Shown here one piece after another: positions 17,552 through 27,071 of a DNA stretch of 64,000 nucleotides. The stretch comes from Paenibacillus sp. LHD-38 (GTDB lineage: Bacteria; Bacillota; Bacilli; Paenibacillales; Paenibacillaceae). The position numbers and the translations under genes are program-made. The DNA lies in NCBI RefSeq assembly GCF_031157315.1, contig NZ_JAVIFU010000031.1, positions 1 to 64,000 on the forward strand, given 5' to 3'. Numbering within the stretch: the first letter of the stretch is position 1; each line of letters opens with the position of its first letter. The notes beneath the pieces are model-generated. The model did no database searches. It worked only from the letters and a program-made list of their open reading frames with translations, and was not told where the DNA came from.

Positions 17552-19141
17552 ATGAAAAGATTTTATTCAAGAACGGTGTTTGCGTTCGCTGTTCTTCTGC
17601 TTGTTGCCGGCTGCAGCACGGCAAAGCCGGCAGAAAACTCTGCGCCAAAGGATGAGCTTGTTGTAGCCATAGGCGCAGAGCCGGATACGGGCTTTGATCC
17701 GACAAAAGGCTGGGGCCGTTACGGGTCGCCGCTTTTCCAGAGCACGCTGCTGAAGAGAGATGATCAGTTAAATATCGTAAACGATCTTGCAACAAGCTAC
17801 GCGGTCAGCGTGGACGGCAAAACGTGGACGGTCAAGCTTCGGAACGACGTTACCTTCTCAGACGGGGAACCGTTAACAGCCGAGGATGTTAAGTTTACCT
17901 TTGATAAGATAGCCAGCAATGGAGCGGCCATTGATTTGAACAATTTGACAAGCGTAAAGGCGGGTCAGGATGAAGTGGTTTTCCAGCTTCATAAGCCCCA
18001 ATCTACCTTTGTTTATAATCTGATCACTACAGGGATTGTTCCTAAGCATGCTTATAGCAGCACTTATGCGGAAAAACCGATCGGGTCCGGACCGTTCACA
18101 TTCGTACAATGGGATCGGGGACAGCAGCTGATCGTAGAGGTGAATGAAAATTATTACGGAGCCAAGCCTTCAATCCATAAGCTGACCTTTCTATTCTTGA
18201 ATGAGGATGCGGCTTTTGCGGCAGCGAAGGCGGGCAGCGTCGATGTGGCCTACATCCCTTCTGCGTTTAGCCATCAAGAAGTTGCCGGGATGCGCCTCGA
18301 AGCAGTCAAGACGGTAGATAATCGGGGAATCGCATTTCCTTACGTGAAGGCGGGCGGCAAAACGGATAAGGGATATGCGATCGGCAATGATGTTACGGCA
18401 GATAAAGCGATTCGTGTGGCAATCAACACCGTCATTGACCGTCAGCAGCTGGTCGAGGGCATTTTGGAAGGCTACGGTTCACCGGCTTTCACCGCGAATG
18501 ACGGTCTGCCTTGGTGGAACGAGGACACTGTAATCAAGGACAACGATGCGGACGCTGCATCGCAGATTTTAGCCGATGGCGGCTGGGTTGACAGCGATAA
18601 GGACGGCATTGTTGAGAAAGGATCGCTTAAGGCGGAGTTTACGCTGCTTTATCCATCCGGAGATGTTACCCGGCAATCGCTCGCTTTGGCAGCCGCTGAT
18701 ATGGTAAAAAAAGCTGGCATTCAAATCAACGTAGAAGGCAAGAGCTGGGATGAGATAGAGAAGCTCATGCATTCAAATGCAGTGCTGCTTGGCTGGGGCA
18801 GCCATGATCCGCTGGAAATGTTCAATCTTTACAGCAGTGAGTATGGCGGTGTGGATTATTATAATACCGGCTATTACAGCAATCCGGCCGTGGATAAGCT
18901 GTTTGAGCAAGCGCTTGATGCCCGTACCGAAGAAGAAGCGCTGTCCTTTTGGAAGCAAGCGCAATGGGACGGTCAAACAGGGCTGAGCGTACAGGGCGAT
19001 GCGCCCTGGGCTTGGCTCGTCAATATCGATCATCTTTATTTGGTGAAGGATGGGCTAGACATCGGCAAGCAGCGCATTCAGCCGCATGGTCACGGATGGC
19101 CGGTTACGGACAACATCGAAAGCTGGAGCTGGACAAAGTAG
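17552..19141 (+). CDS. nikA: nickel-type ABC transporter substrate-binding lipoprotein
   Basis: A 529-residue family 5 binding protein with lipobox LLVAGC (Cys21) and the pattern LVVAIGAEPDTGFDPTKGWG, then TWTVKLRNDVTFSDGEPLTAEDV, typical of the peptide/nickel group. ATG 17552 follows AGGGGG. A longer frame beginning at 17375 runs through the dispersed repeat and is rejected. It would bind a nickel complex outside the membrane. NikR next door supports nickel, but family 5 proteins also bind peptides or metallophores, so the ligand is inferred from context. Confidence 0.88.
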   Translation: MKRFYSRTVFAFAVLLLVAGCSTAKPAENSAPKDELVVAIGAEPDTGFDPTKGWGRYGSPLFQSTLLKRDDQLNIVNDLATSYAVSVDGKTWTVKLRNDVTFSDGEPLTAEDVKFTFDKIASNGAAIDLNNLTSVKAGQDEVVFQLHKPQSTFVYNLITTGIVPKHAYSSTYAEKPIGSGPFTFVQWDRGQQLIVEVNENYYGAKPSIHKLTFLFLNEDAAFAAAKAGSVDVAYIPSAFSHQEVAGMRLEAVKTVDNRGIAFPYVKAGGKTDKGYAIGNDVTADKAIRVAINTVIDRQQLVEGILEGYGSPAFTANDGLPWWNEDTVIKDNDADAASQILADGGWVDSDKDGIVEKGSLKAEFTLLYPSGDVTRQSLALAAADMVKKAGIQINVEGKSWDEIEKLMHSNAVLLGWGSHDPLEMFNLYSSEYGGVDYYNTGYYSNPAVDKLFEQALDARTEEEALSFWKQAQWDGQTGLSVQGDAPWAWLVNIDHLYLVKDGLDIGKQRIQPHGHGWPVTDNIESWSWTK

Positions 19142-19162
19142 AAAGCGGGAAGAGGTTCTTGC

Positions 19163-20158
19163 ATGTTTCAAGGAATTGCTGTTTTTATAGGTAAAAAAAT
19201 CATTCGTCTGCTTCTTCTACTGGCCTCGGTCAGCATCATTACCTTTGCGCTTGTCGCGATGTCGCCCATTGATCCCGTACAATCATACATCGGTGCGGAT
19301 GTGATGCGTGTCGGAGCGGAGCAGCGGGAAGAGATTGCCGCGTATTGGGGACTAGATCGTCCGTTTGCGGAACGATTCTTAAAGTGGGCTTCTGCTTTGC
19401 TTCAAGGTGATTTGGGAACCTCGATGATTTACCGAGAGGCCGTGACCAAAGTTATCGGGGAGCGATTTATGCATTCGGCCTTGCTCATGGCGTTCGCATG
19501 GATGCTTTCGGGTGTCATGGGTTTTGCTGCGGGCGTGGTTTCGGCGTTAAAAAGAGATTCTTGGATCGATCGCATGATCACAAGCTACTGCTATACGCTT
19601 GCCTCGACACCGGCCTTTTGGATCGGACTGCTGCTCATGATGGTGTTTGCGGTTTGGCTCGGCTGGCTGCCTGTAGGGCTCGGCGTGCCGGCAGGGGTGC
19701 TGGCAGGAAGCGTCACAGCCGGCGACTATATCCGCCATATGATTTTGCCTGGCATTACTTTGAGCGTAGTCGGGATTGCGCCGATTGCTTTGCATACGCG
19801 GCAGAAGCTGATCGACGTGATGGATAGCGACTATATCTTATTTGCCAAAGCAAGGGGCGAAAGAGGCGCGGTCTTATTTTTTAGACATAGCCTGCGCAAT
19901 ATTGCGCTGCCTGCGATTACGCTGCAATTCGCTTCATTCGGTGAATTGTTCGGGGGAGCGGTGCTCGCCGAGCAAGTTTTCTCGTATCCCGGACTTGGGC
20001 AAGCCACAGTAGAATCCGGGTTGCGAGGCGATGTGCCGCTTCTTTTGGGGCTCGTTCTATGCAGTACGTTGTTCGTATTTACGGGAAATGCCTTAGCAGA
20101 TTACTTTTATCGGATGGTTGATCCGAGGCTGCGGCTAGGGAAGGGGATGCGGGGATGA
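19163..20158 (+). CDS. nikB: nickel-type ABC transporter permease NikB
   Basis: A 331-residue DppB/NikB-type permease. It has an N-terminal membrane segment (IIRLLLLLASVSIITFALVAM), the conserved GLDRPFAERFLKW region, then five further segments with the EAA-type loop LFAKARGERGAVLFFRHSLRN. GAAGAGG precedes ATG. It overlaps nikC by four bases (ATGA). Forms the channel with NikC. Confidence 0.91.
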   Translation: MFQGIAVFIGKKIIRLLLLLASVSIITFALVAMSPIDPVQSYIGADVMRVGAEQREEIAAYWGLDRPFAERFLKWASALLQGDLGTSMIYREAVTKVIGERFMHSALLMAFAWMLSGVMGFAAGVVSALKRDSWIDRMITSYCYTLASTPAFWIGLLLMMVFAVWLGWLPVGLGVPAGVLAGSVTAGDYIRHMILPGITLSVVGIAPIALHTRQKLIDVMDSDYILFAKARGERGAVLFFRHSLRNIALPAITLQFASFGELFGGAVLAEQVFSYPGLGQATVESGLRGDVPLLLGLVLCSTLFVFTGNALADYFYRMVDPRLRLGKGMRG

Positions 20159-21015
20159 ATCAACCGGCCTCAGTTCAGAAAGAGAAAGAGCGGCGGCGCT
20201 GGAACGAACGGCGGCGGACGCTTGTATCCGCGGCAGCTGCGGCAGTCTTGCTTGCAAGCATTGGAATTGGCAGCTGGCTGCTCGGCGCTTCAGGGCTCTC
20301 CGTTCAGCTGGAAAGCCGAAACCTGGCGCCATCTCTATCCCATCTATTCGGCACGGATTGGCTGGGCAGGGATATGCTCTCGCGAACCGTAAAAGGACTT
20401 GCCTTAAGCATTCAGGTTGGTCTGCTTGGTGCGGCATGTAGTGTCGTAATCGCTGCCATCATGGGGCTTATGGCAGCAACGCTTGGCAAAACCGCTGATC
20501 GCATCATTACTTGGCTGATCGATGTTTTCTTAAGCGTTCCTCATCTCGTCATGCTCATTTTGATCGCTTTTGTTTGTGGAGGCGGGCTGAAGGGAGTTGC
20601 TGTCGGAATTATGCTCACACACTGGCCGAGCCTTGCCCGCATCATTCGCGCTGAGGCGCTGCAGCTGATGTCCGCGGAATATGTGCTCGCAGCGAGAAAG
20701 CTTGGAAGCTCTCGCTATGCCGTTGCGACCCGCCATTTGGCGCCGCATTTGCTGCCGCAATTGCTTGTGGGGTTCCTGATTCTTTTTCCGCATGCCGTGC
20801 TGCATGAAGCGGCCGTAACGTTTCTGGGTCTTGGAATGTCCCCGCATCAGCCGGCCATTGGCATCATTCTTTCTGAATCGATGCGTTATTTATCGAGCGG
20901 CATGTGGTGGCTTGCCGTATTTCCCGGCTTAGGACTGCTGCTCACCGTAAGAGCATTCGACAAGCTTGGCAATCATCTTCGGCAGCTGGTTGATCCACGC
21001 CATACCCATCTTTGA
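20155..21015 (+). CDS. nikC: nickel-type ABC transporter permease NikC
   Basis: A 286-residue DppC/NikC-type permease with one N-terminal membrane segment near residues 24-45, the FGTDWLGRDMLSR motif and the EAA-type loop YVLAARKLGSSRYAVATRH. The start overlaps the nikB stop. Partner of NikB. Confidence 0.91.
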   Translation: MNQPASVQKEKERRRWNERRRTLVSAAAAAVLLASIGIGSWLLGASGLSVQLESRNLAPSLSHLFGTDWLGRDMLSRTVKGLALSIQVGLLGAACSVVIAAIMGLMAATLGKTADRIITWLIDVFLSVPHLVMLILIAFVCGGGLKGVAVGIMLTHWPSLARIIRAEALQLMSAEYVLAARKLGSSRYAVATRHLAPHLLPQLLVGFLILFPHAVLHEAAVTFLGLGMSPHQPAIGIILSESMRYLSSGMWWLAVFPGLGLLLTVRAFDKLGNHLRQLVDPRHTHL

Positions 21016-21061
21016 CAGCTAAGCCGATCGTCGTCAATTCAAATAGAAAGGAGGAAAACCC

Positions 21062-21985
21062 GTGCCGCTGTTAGAGGTAAATAAACTATCGATCTCGTTC
21101 ATGCAATATACGAAGGGAAGCAGGCAGGAGCCGGTCAATGTCATCGAAGAGCTGGATTTTGCGATACACGAAGGAGAAATCGTTGCTCTCGTCGGAGCAA
21201 GCGGATCGGGTAAAAGCCTGCTCGCGCATGCGATCATGGGTATTCTTCCTCCAAATGTCGTTATGTCCGGAAGCATCTCATACGGCGGAGCGCCGCTTGA
21301 CGAAGCAAGGCTAAGACGCTACCGAGGTAAAGAAATCGCCTTTGTTCCGCAATCCGTCAGCTATTTGAATCCGCTCATGCGAGTTGGCAAGCAGCTTCGG
21401 ACGAGGGAGGACGGATTGGAGCAGCATATTGAGCGTAAAAGCTTATTCGAGCGATTTCATTTGGGGAAGCATGTAGAACGGCTTTTTCCGTTCCAGCTCT
21501 CGGGCGGCATGGCCCGCAAGGTGCTTGTATCGACGGCCGCACTTGGCCGTTCTAGGCTGATTATTGCCGATGAACCGACACCGGGCATGCATCCGGGCGA
21601 TGTTGAGGAAGCGTTGAAGCAATTCAAGCAGCTGGCAGAGGGAGGCTGCGCCGTATTGTTGATTACGCATGATATTGAGGCGGCTGTACGTATAGCGGAT
21701 AAGGTCGCCGTTTTTTATGCGGGCATGTCGGTCGAGCTCGCTCCTGCCAGCGATTTTGCGGGTAACGGCGAGAGGCTGCGGCATCCATACAGCCAAGCGT
21801 TATGGCGCGCGCTGCCGCAAAACGGATTTGTTCCGCTGCCCGGATCGCAGCCGGCAAGAAGCCTTGGTCAGCAAGGCTGCCACTTTGTTGATCGCTGTCC
21901 TTCGGCTGGGGAACAATGCGGGACGATGCGGCCGGAGCCTCGTTCCATCCGGGGCGGAATCGTGAGGTGCATACATGCAACTTGA
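21062..21985 (+). CDS. nikD: nickel-type ABC transporter ATPase NikD
   Basis: A 307-residue ATPase starting at GTG 21062 behind AAAGGAGG. Walker A is GASGSGKS, the signature LSGGMARK, Walker B LIIADEP. The D-loop region reads PTPGMHPGD rather than the usual PTTALD. The C-terminal extension holds a Cys-containing segment (CHFVDRCPSAGEQCG) typical of oligopeptide/nickel ATPases. Overlaps nikE by eleven bases. Confidence 0.9.
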   Translation: MPLLEVNKLSISFMQYTKGSRQEPVNVIEELDFAIHEGEIVALVGASGSGKSLLAHAIMGILPPNVVMSGSISYGGAPLDEARLRRYRGKEIAFVPQSVSYLNPLMRVGKQLRTREDGLEQHIERKSLFERFHLGKHVERLFPFQLSGGMARKVLVSTAALGRSRLIIADEPTPGMHPGDVEEALKQFKQLAEGGCAVLLITHDIEAAVRIADKVAVFYAGMSVELAPASDFAGNGERLRHPYSQALWRALPQNGFVPLPGSQPARSLGQQGCHFVDRCPSAGEQCGTMRPEPRSIRGGIVRCIHAT

Positions 21986-22571
21986 GGGCAGGAATCTAGG
22001 CTGGCGATACGAGAGCGGTCCATGGCTGTTTACCGACTTTAACATTTCGGTGCAGCCGGGCGAAACCGTCGGACTTATCGGGCCGAGCGGAAGCGGGAAA
22101 ACATCATTGGGACGACTGCTCGCAGGTTATGCAAAGCCAATCGCGGGCGAGGTAATCGTAGCGGGCCGAAACAAACACAATAGCGGTTATGATCCGGTTC
22201 AAATGATATTCCAGCATCCGGAGCGCGCGGTCAACCCAAGGTGGCGAATGGCTAAAACGTTGTCAGAAGGCTGGTCTCCGGATGCTCCGCTGCTTGAGGC
22301 GCTAGGGATCAGAGAAGACTTTCTGCAGCGTTATCCGAACGAATTGTCTGGGGGTGAGCTGCAGCGATGCTGTATAGCCAGGGCGCTGGGGCCGGGCACC
22401 AAATTTCTGATCGCGGATGAAATGACGACGATGCTGGATGCGATTACGCAGGCTCAAATCTGGCATACCGTGCTGGATATCGCAGCGGCCAGGCAAATCG
22501 GTTTGCTGGTCATCAGTCATGATCATGCGCTCGTGAACAAAATATGCGACCGCACAGTTCCATTCGGATAA
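21975..22571 (+). CDS. nikE: nickel-type ABC transporter ATPase NikE (short)
   Basis: A 198-residue ATPase with Walker A GPSGSGKTS, signature LSGGELQRC, Walker B FLIADEM and the switch His in VISHDHAL. It is about 60 residues shorter than typical NikE, lacking the C-terminal regulatory tail. All catalytic motifs are present, so it should be active as the partner of NikD. Last gene of the operon. No convincing terminator is visible before the convergent gene at 22611. Confidence 0.87.
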   Translation: MQLEGRNLGWRYESGPWLFTDFNISVQPGETVGLIGPSGSGKTSLGRLLAGYAKPIAGEVIVAGRNKHNSGYDPVQMIFQHPERAVNPRWRMAKTLSEGWSPDAPLLEALGIREDFLQRYPNELSGGELQRCCIARALGPGTKFLIADEMTTMLDAITQAQIWHTVLDIAAARQIGLLVISHDHALVNKICDRTVPFG

Positions 22572-22610
22572 ATGTCCCGTACCATTTTGCATCAAAATCA
22601 AACCGTTTCG

Positions 22611-23456
22611 TTAGTCTTGTTTTTCCATCAGCCGGCGCAGCTTAGACTCGGTTGAGGACTCAGGCGCCGGCGTATATACGCTGCATCTCAAATCGGAGGG
22701 TCCCTGCACTTGAAAAGAAGTCAGATGAAATAACATTTTCCCTACCTTCGCATGCCGAAATTCAAGCAGTACATCTGGAGCTGAGCTGACCTGGCTTTGC
22801 TCCCAAAGGTACTGAAACTCCGGATGGCTGCCCTTCATTTCCTCAATAAACCGCTCATACCAATCATCTTGCACATATTGGCCGTAATAGGCGCGAAAGA
22901 TAGCCAGATAGCCGCCTACAAAATGCTCCCAATTTCCAGCAAGCCTGCGAAACTCTTTGCGCGTGAACAACAGCTGGATCATATTTCGCTGTTCGGCAGG
23001 TATTTGTTCGAAATCCATAAACACATGCGAGGCTGCTGCATTCCATCCGACAATTTGGCAGCGGCGATCGGATATGATCGTGGGACAAAAACGCAGCTCC
23101 TGCAGGATTCGCTTGAGTGATGGCGTAATTTCCGAATGCTCCTCGTCAATCATATGATTGATGTGACCGGACCCCAAGGCAAGTGCATATAAATATTTTC
23201 GCTCGTCGTCATTCATTTGCAGCGCCGCAGCCACGCAATCGAGAACGGAGCCGGATACTTTAATATCTCTGCCCTGCTCAAGCCATGTATACCAGGTCGG
23301 ACTTACACCGGCAAGCTGCGCAACCTCTTCTCTGCGTAAGCCAGGTGTCCTTCGCCGGGCACCGGGAGGGAATCCCGCGGCTTCGGGAGAGATTTTGGCC
23401 CGTTTTGATTTTAAGAATGAAGAGAGAGCCTGTAATCTTGTTTCTTGGTTAATCAT
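22611..23456 (-). CDS. XRE-family regulator with MmyB-like ligand-binding domain
   Basis: About 281 residues from ATG 23456 (AAAGGG nine bases upstream; the longer start at 23465 abuts it). The N-terminal helix-turn-helix reads RTPGLRREEVAQLAGVSPTWYTWLEQGRDI, characteristic of the MmyB-like group. The C-terminal domain from about residue 105 resembles the PAS-like MmyB domain that binds fatty acids in studied members. It is divergent from the FabF paralogue, fitting control of a lipid-related gene. Confidence 0.9.
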   Translation of the reverse strand: MINQETRLQALSSFLKSKRAKISPEAAGFPPGARRRTPGLRREEVAQLAGVSPTWYTWLEQGRDIKVSGSVLDCVAAALQMNDDERKYLYALALGSGHINHMIDEEHSEITPSLKRILQELRFCPTIISDRRCQIVGWNAAASHVFMDFEQIPAEQRNMIQLLFTRKEFRRLAGNWEHFVGGYLAIFRAYYGQYVQDDWYERFIEEMKGSHPEFQYLWEQSQVSSAPDVLLEFRHAKVGKMLFHLTSFQVQGPSDLRCSVYTPAPESSTESKLRRLMEKQD

Positions 23457-23505
23457 TTCTATCATCCCTTTTCTTCCATTATCGTGGTACTCATTATACT
23501 ATAAT

Positions 23506-23548
23506 AAACTACAACTTGTAATAGGATAACTTCTATGACAAACTACAA
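23506..23548. promoter_or_regulatory. candidate operator between MmyB-like regulator and FabF
   Basis: AAACTACAA occurs twice (23506-23514 and 23540-23548), and the first copy runs into the palindrome TACAACTTGTA (23510-23520). The sites lie in the 124-bp region between the divergent genes. The arrangement suggests binding by the MmyB-like regulator. Confidence 0.4.
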
Positions 23549-23580
23549 TTCATAAAGGAGTTTGCGAAGGAGGGTTCACG

Positions 23581-24828
23581 ATGGAACGAGTCGTAATTAC
23601 AGGGATGGGCGTCATATCGCCGCTTGGGAACAGCGTGGAACAATTTTGGAACGGATTAGTAAACGGGAGATCTGGTATATCATCAATCGATTCTTTCGAT
23701 ACCAGTAAGCATAAATCGAAAATCGGAGGCCTTGTGCGGGATTTTGATGCAGAGGTGCGATTTGGACGGAAGGAAGCCCGCCGCATGGATCGGTTCAGCC
23801 AGTTTGCGATTGCGGCGGCGGAACAGGCACTAGAGGATGCATCACTGTCAATGGACGATACGGATCGTGAACGCGTAGGCGTTTATGTAGGCTCTGGCAT
23901 CGGCGGCATTCAAACCTTGCTCGGTCAAGCCGAGGTCCTGCACGAGAGAGGACCTGACCGGGTGAGTCCAACCCTTGTCCCGATGATGATCGCAAACATG
24001 GCCGCAGCAATGATCAGCATTCGCTTCGGCACGCAGGGTCCTTCTATGTCGCCTGTTACGGCTTGCTCCATCGGGAATACTGCAATCGGGGAAGCCTGGC
24101 GCCTCATACGTTCAGGCAGCGCGGATGTGGTTATCGCAGGTGGCGCGGAAGCGGCAATTACAGATATATCACTGGCAAGCTTCGGCAACGCTACATCCAT
24201 TTCGACCCGAAACGAGGAGCCAGAGCAGGCAAGCCGGCCCTTCGATGCCGGTCGCGACGGCTTTGTGATGGCTGAAGGTGCCGGCATACTTGTGCTGGAG
24301 TCTTTATCGCATGCGCAGTGCAGAGGCGCTCGTATTCATGCAGAGGTCATCGGCTACGGCGCCAGCTCAGATGCTTATCATATGGTAGCCACACATCCGG
24401 AGGGCATTGGTGCTTACCAAGCAATGAAGCATGCTTTGCGAGAAGCGGGCCTAGCGCCTGACCAGATTGATGTGATCAGCGCGCATGCCACCAGCACGGA
24501 AATCGGAGACCGCTCGGAGACTGCGGCGATCAAAAAACTGTTCGGCGAGCAAGCCTATCGCATTCCTGTGACTGCGAACAAGTCGATGACAGGACATATG
24601 CTCGGGGCTGCGGGCGGAGTGGAAGCCATCGCTTTAGTGAAGAGCATACAGGAGGGCGTGATCCCGCCGACCATCAACCTGGAGGAGCCTGATTCCGTTT
24701 GCGATCTCGATTACGTGCCAAACGAGGCGCGTAAGGTGGATATTGAAATCGGGATGTCCAATTCCTTTGGCTTCGGCGGTCATAACGCGGTTATTATTTT
24801 GAAGAAATATGCTGCGGATAAAGAGTAA
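23581..24828 (+). CDS. fabF: beta-ketoacyl-ACP synthase II
   Basis: A 415-residue condensing enzyme that would elongate acyl chains with malonyl-ACP. The catalytic triad is Cys162 (VTACSIGNTA), His302 (SAHATSTEIGD) and His339 (MTGHMLGAAG). GAAGGAGGG precedes ATG. Full family length. It stands alone, away from acpP and other fab genes, beside an MmyB-like regulator, so it may be a paralogue for a special lipid or a conditional FabF rather than the housekeeping copy. Followed by a terminator. Confidence 0.93.
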   Translation: MERVVITGMGVISPLGNSVEQFWNGLVNGRSGISSIDSFDTSKHKSKIGGLVRDFDAEVRFGRKEARRMDRFSQFAIAAAEQALEDASLSMDDTDRERVGVYVGSGIGGIQTLLGQAEVLHERGPDRVSPTLVPMMIANMAAAMISIRFGTQGPSMSPVTACSIGNTAIGEAWRLIRSGSADVVIAGGAEAAITDISLASFGNATSISTRNEEPEQASRPFDAGRDGFVMAEGAGILVLESLSHAQCRGARIHAEVIGYGASSDAYHMVATHPEGIGAYQAMKHALREAGLAPDQIDVISAHATSTEIGDRSETAAIKKLFGEQAYRIPVTANKSMTGHMLGAAGGVEAIALVKSIQEGVIPPTINLEEPDSVCDLDYVPNEARKVDIEIGMSNSFGFGGHNAVIILKKYAADKE

Positions 24829-24856
24829 CGGGTCCAAATATTTTAAGCTAAAATAG

Positions 24857-24901
24857 CAGATCTTCGCAGGGAGAAGAAGTCCCTCGAAGATCTGTTTTTT
24901 T
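24857..24901 (+). terminator. terminator after fabF
   Basis: Stem CAGATCTTCG / CGAAGATCTG with an inner AGGGA / TCCCT helix and a seven-base T run. Confidence 0.88.
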
Positions 24902-24989
24902 GTGTGCACTTGGAAGACGGATTACAGAATCGTTTCAGTGGCAGTTGCAATGGGTAAAAGGGAAGTAACTTAGAGAAGAAGGTGTACGT

Positions 24990-26069
24990 ATGGCCAGGCA
25001 TAATCGATTTATTAGATGGTGTGTTTCCATCATTTTAATACTGATCATTATTTATTTGGGTTCGCGTGTCGATTTTATTTTCAAACCAGTGCTTTCGCTT
25101 TTCAGCATGATTATCGTACCGCTTATGTTAGCAGGGTTTTTCTATTACCTGCTGCGTCCAATCGTAAATCTCATGGAACGCCGCAAGGTCAATCGGACAT
25201 TCGCCATTCTATTCATTTATTTGGCTTTCACCGCCATCATGGTCGTCTTCAGCCTTGGCGTTTGGCCATCGCTTCGCACGCAGTTGCTTAATTTGGTCGA
25301 AAATGCGCCAACGCTGTTCACTTCCTTAAGCGAGCAGGTGGCAGAGCTTGAACATAACGGCTTTATTTCTTCTTTCCTGCCAGAGAATTCAAATCCGCTG
25401 TCCAAGCTGACAGAGTATTTGAATAAAGGCTTTACGCTGTTAACGGATTATTTCTCCGGCATGCTATCGTTCTTCTCTAATTTTGCGATAGTGCTTATTA
25501 CCTTCCCGATCCTTTTGTTTTACATGCTGAAGGAAGGAGGGAAGTTCGGAGAACAAATCGTCAGCTTCATTCCCAAGAGGTTCCGCAAGGACGGAACGGA
25601 AGTGATGGAGGATATCGATCATATGCTGAGCAGCTTTATTGTCGGCCGCGTAATCGTGAATCTGGCGCTTGGCGTTTTCATGTATGTAGGCTTCCTTATC
25701 ATCGATCTGCCCTATGCGCTTTTGCTGACGGTTGTGGCTGTCATTCTGAACTTTATTCCTTTTATCGGTTCATTCCTATCTTCCGTGCCGATCGTAATTA
25801 TTGGTTTCATCGAATCCCCGACTATCGCCATCTGGTCGATTGTTATCATTACGGTAGCCCAGCAGATTCAAGACAACCTCGTTGCGCCTTATGTCTTCGG
25901 CAAGCAGCTTGATATCCATCCCATGACGACGATCATTTTAGTGCTGGTGGGTGGAGACATTGCTGGCATTCTTGGTATTTTGCTGATTATTCCGGTCTAC
26001 ATGATCCTAAAAATTGTATATTGCAGAGTGTATGAGCTTTTTTTTAAACAGCAATGGGAAAATGCCTGA
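24990..26069 (+). CDS. AI-2E family transporter (PerM/YtvI-like)
   Basis: A 359-residue membrane protein with about eight hydrophobic segments and the family pattern: a paired N-terminal segment, a soluble region (residues about 100-150), then PILLFYMLKEGGKFGEQIV and the end segments VAQQIQDNLVAPYVFGKQL and HPMTTIILVLVGGDIAG. Members are thought to export small molecules or ions; studied relatives include sodium/proton antiporters. AGAGAAGAAGG precedes ATG. Substrate unknown. Confidence 0.9.
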   Translation: MARHNRFIRWCVSIILILIIIYLGSRVDFIFKPVLSLFSMIIVPLMLAGFFYYLLRPIVNLMERRKVNRTFAILFIYLAFTAIMVVFSLGVWPSLRTQLLNLVENAPTLFTSLSEQVAELEHNGFISSFLPENSNPLSKLTEYLNKGFTLLTDYFSGMLSFFSNFAIVLITFPILLFYMLKEGGKFGEQIVSFIPKRFRKDGTEVMEDIDHMLSSFIVGRVIVNLALGVFMYVGFLIIDLPYALLLTVVAVILNFIPFIGSFLSSVPIVIIGFIESPTIAIWSIVIITVAQQIQDNLVAPYVFGKQLDIHPMTTIILVLVGGDIAGILGILLIIPVYMILKIVYCRVYELFFKQQWENA

Positions 26070-26163
26070 CATAGATCTGACAAAAAGATGCGCATTACAG
26101 CTCCATTTGGTATAATGACCTCGGCTAAGGCTAATTTACCGAAAGTACGGTGGCTTGAATAAT

Positions 26164-26994
26164 ATGGGGATTAACGGATTACAGGGAAAACGAGTCGTCA
26201 TTGCCGGATCACGGAAAACGGATGAAATGGGCTTGATCATAGAGAAGCAGGGCGGAGTTCCAATCATTCGCTCATTGCAGGGATTAACGATGTTTGAAGA
26301 GGAACAGCTGGAAGAACCGCTGCGCAGGTTCGCAGAGCAGGGATCGGACTGGGTTATTTTAACGACGGGAATGGGATCGGAAAGCTTAGTCACCGCAGCT
26401 GGTAAGCTTGGGATTGGGCAAGATGTGATTGATCGGCTTTCTAATGCAAAGATCGCGGCAAGAGGCTACAAAACCTCTGCGTTTTTGAAGCGGAATGAGC
26501 TAAAGGCGGTCGTCAGTGATGATGACGGAACAATGCAGGGGCTCATAGAAAACCTTGCGTCTTTTGATTTTGAAGGACAGAGCGTATGGATTCAGCTTCA
26601 TGGAGAACCAGCGCCGGAGCTGGTCCGCTTTCTCGAAAATAAGGGCGCGGCTCATGTTGAGTCGGTGCTGCCGTATAGACATGTTCCGCCTGCAGATGCT
26701 ACTTTGGCAATGCTTATGGAGGAGCTAATGGAAGCGGCCGTTGATACGGTTTGCTTTACAACTGCGGTTCAGGTGCATTATTTGTTCAGACATGCGATCG
26801 CGCAAGGCCGCAAGGAGCAGCTCTTAGAATGCTTTGAGCAGCAGGTTGTTGCTGCGGCGGTAGGTAAAGTAACGGCTGAAGCACTGAAAGAATATGGCGT
26901 GACACGAATGGTTGTACCGGAAATCGAAAGAATGGGCGCTTTGATCATCGAGATTGTCCGTTATTATGAGCGTGAAGATAGCAACGAAGCTTAG
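26164..26994 (+). CDS. uroporphyrinogen-III synthase family protein
   Basis: About 276 residues from ATG 26164 (an in-frame TTG lies at 26155). Family pattern: GKRVVIAGSRKTDEMGLIIEKQGG at the start, WVILTTGMGSES for the first domain, and VDTVCFTTAVQVHYLFRHA with VVAAAVGKVTAEALKEYGV in the second. HemD converts hydroxymethylbilane to uroporphyrinogen III. The gene is isolated from other haem genes, so it may be a second HemD-like protein of different use. Catalysis cannot be judged since the family has few invariant residues. Confidence 0.8.
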   Translation: MGINGLQGKRVVIAGSRKTDEMGLIIEKQGGVPIIRSLQGLTMFEEEQLEEPLRRFAEQGSDWVILTTGMGSESLVTAAGKLGIGQDVIDRLSNAKIAARGYKTSAFLKRNELKAVVSDDDGTMQGLIENLASFDFEGQSVWIQLHGEPAPELVRFLENKGAAHVESVLPYRHVPPADATLAMLMEELMEAAVDTVCFTTAVQVHYLFRHAIAQGRKEQLLECFEQQVVAAAVGKVTAEALKEYGVTRMVVPEIERMGALIIEIVRYYEREDSNEA

Positions 26995-27019
26995 TCCTAA
27001 CCAAATATTAGTTTCAGAA

Positions 27020-27066
27020 GGCGATATTGTTTCCGGTGTTTACGCCGGGAGCGGTATCGCCCTTTT
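27020..27066 (+). terminator. terminator after the HemD-like gene
   Basis: Two stacked helices: GGCGATA / TATCGCC outside and CCGGTG / CGCCGG inside, then CTTTTATTT. It precedes repeat copy 2. Confidence 0.7.
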
Positions 27067-27071
27067 ATTTA

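Noticed and set aside
26164..26994. Nitrite-reductase-linked HemD
   Set aside because: No nir or haem genes nearby to support this context.
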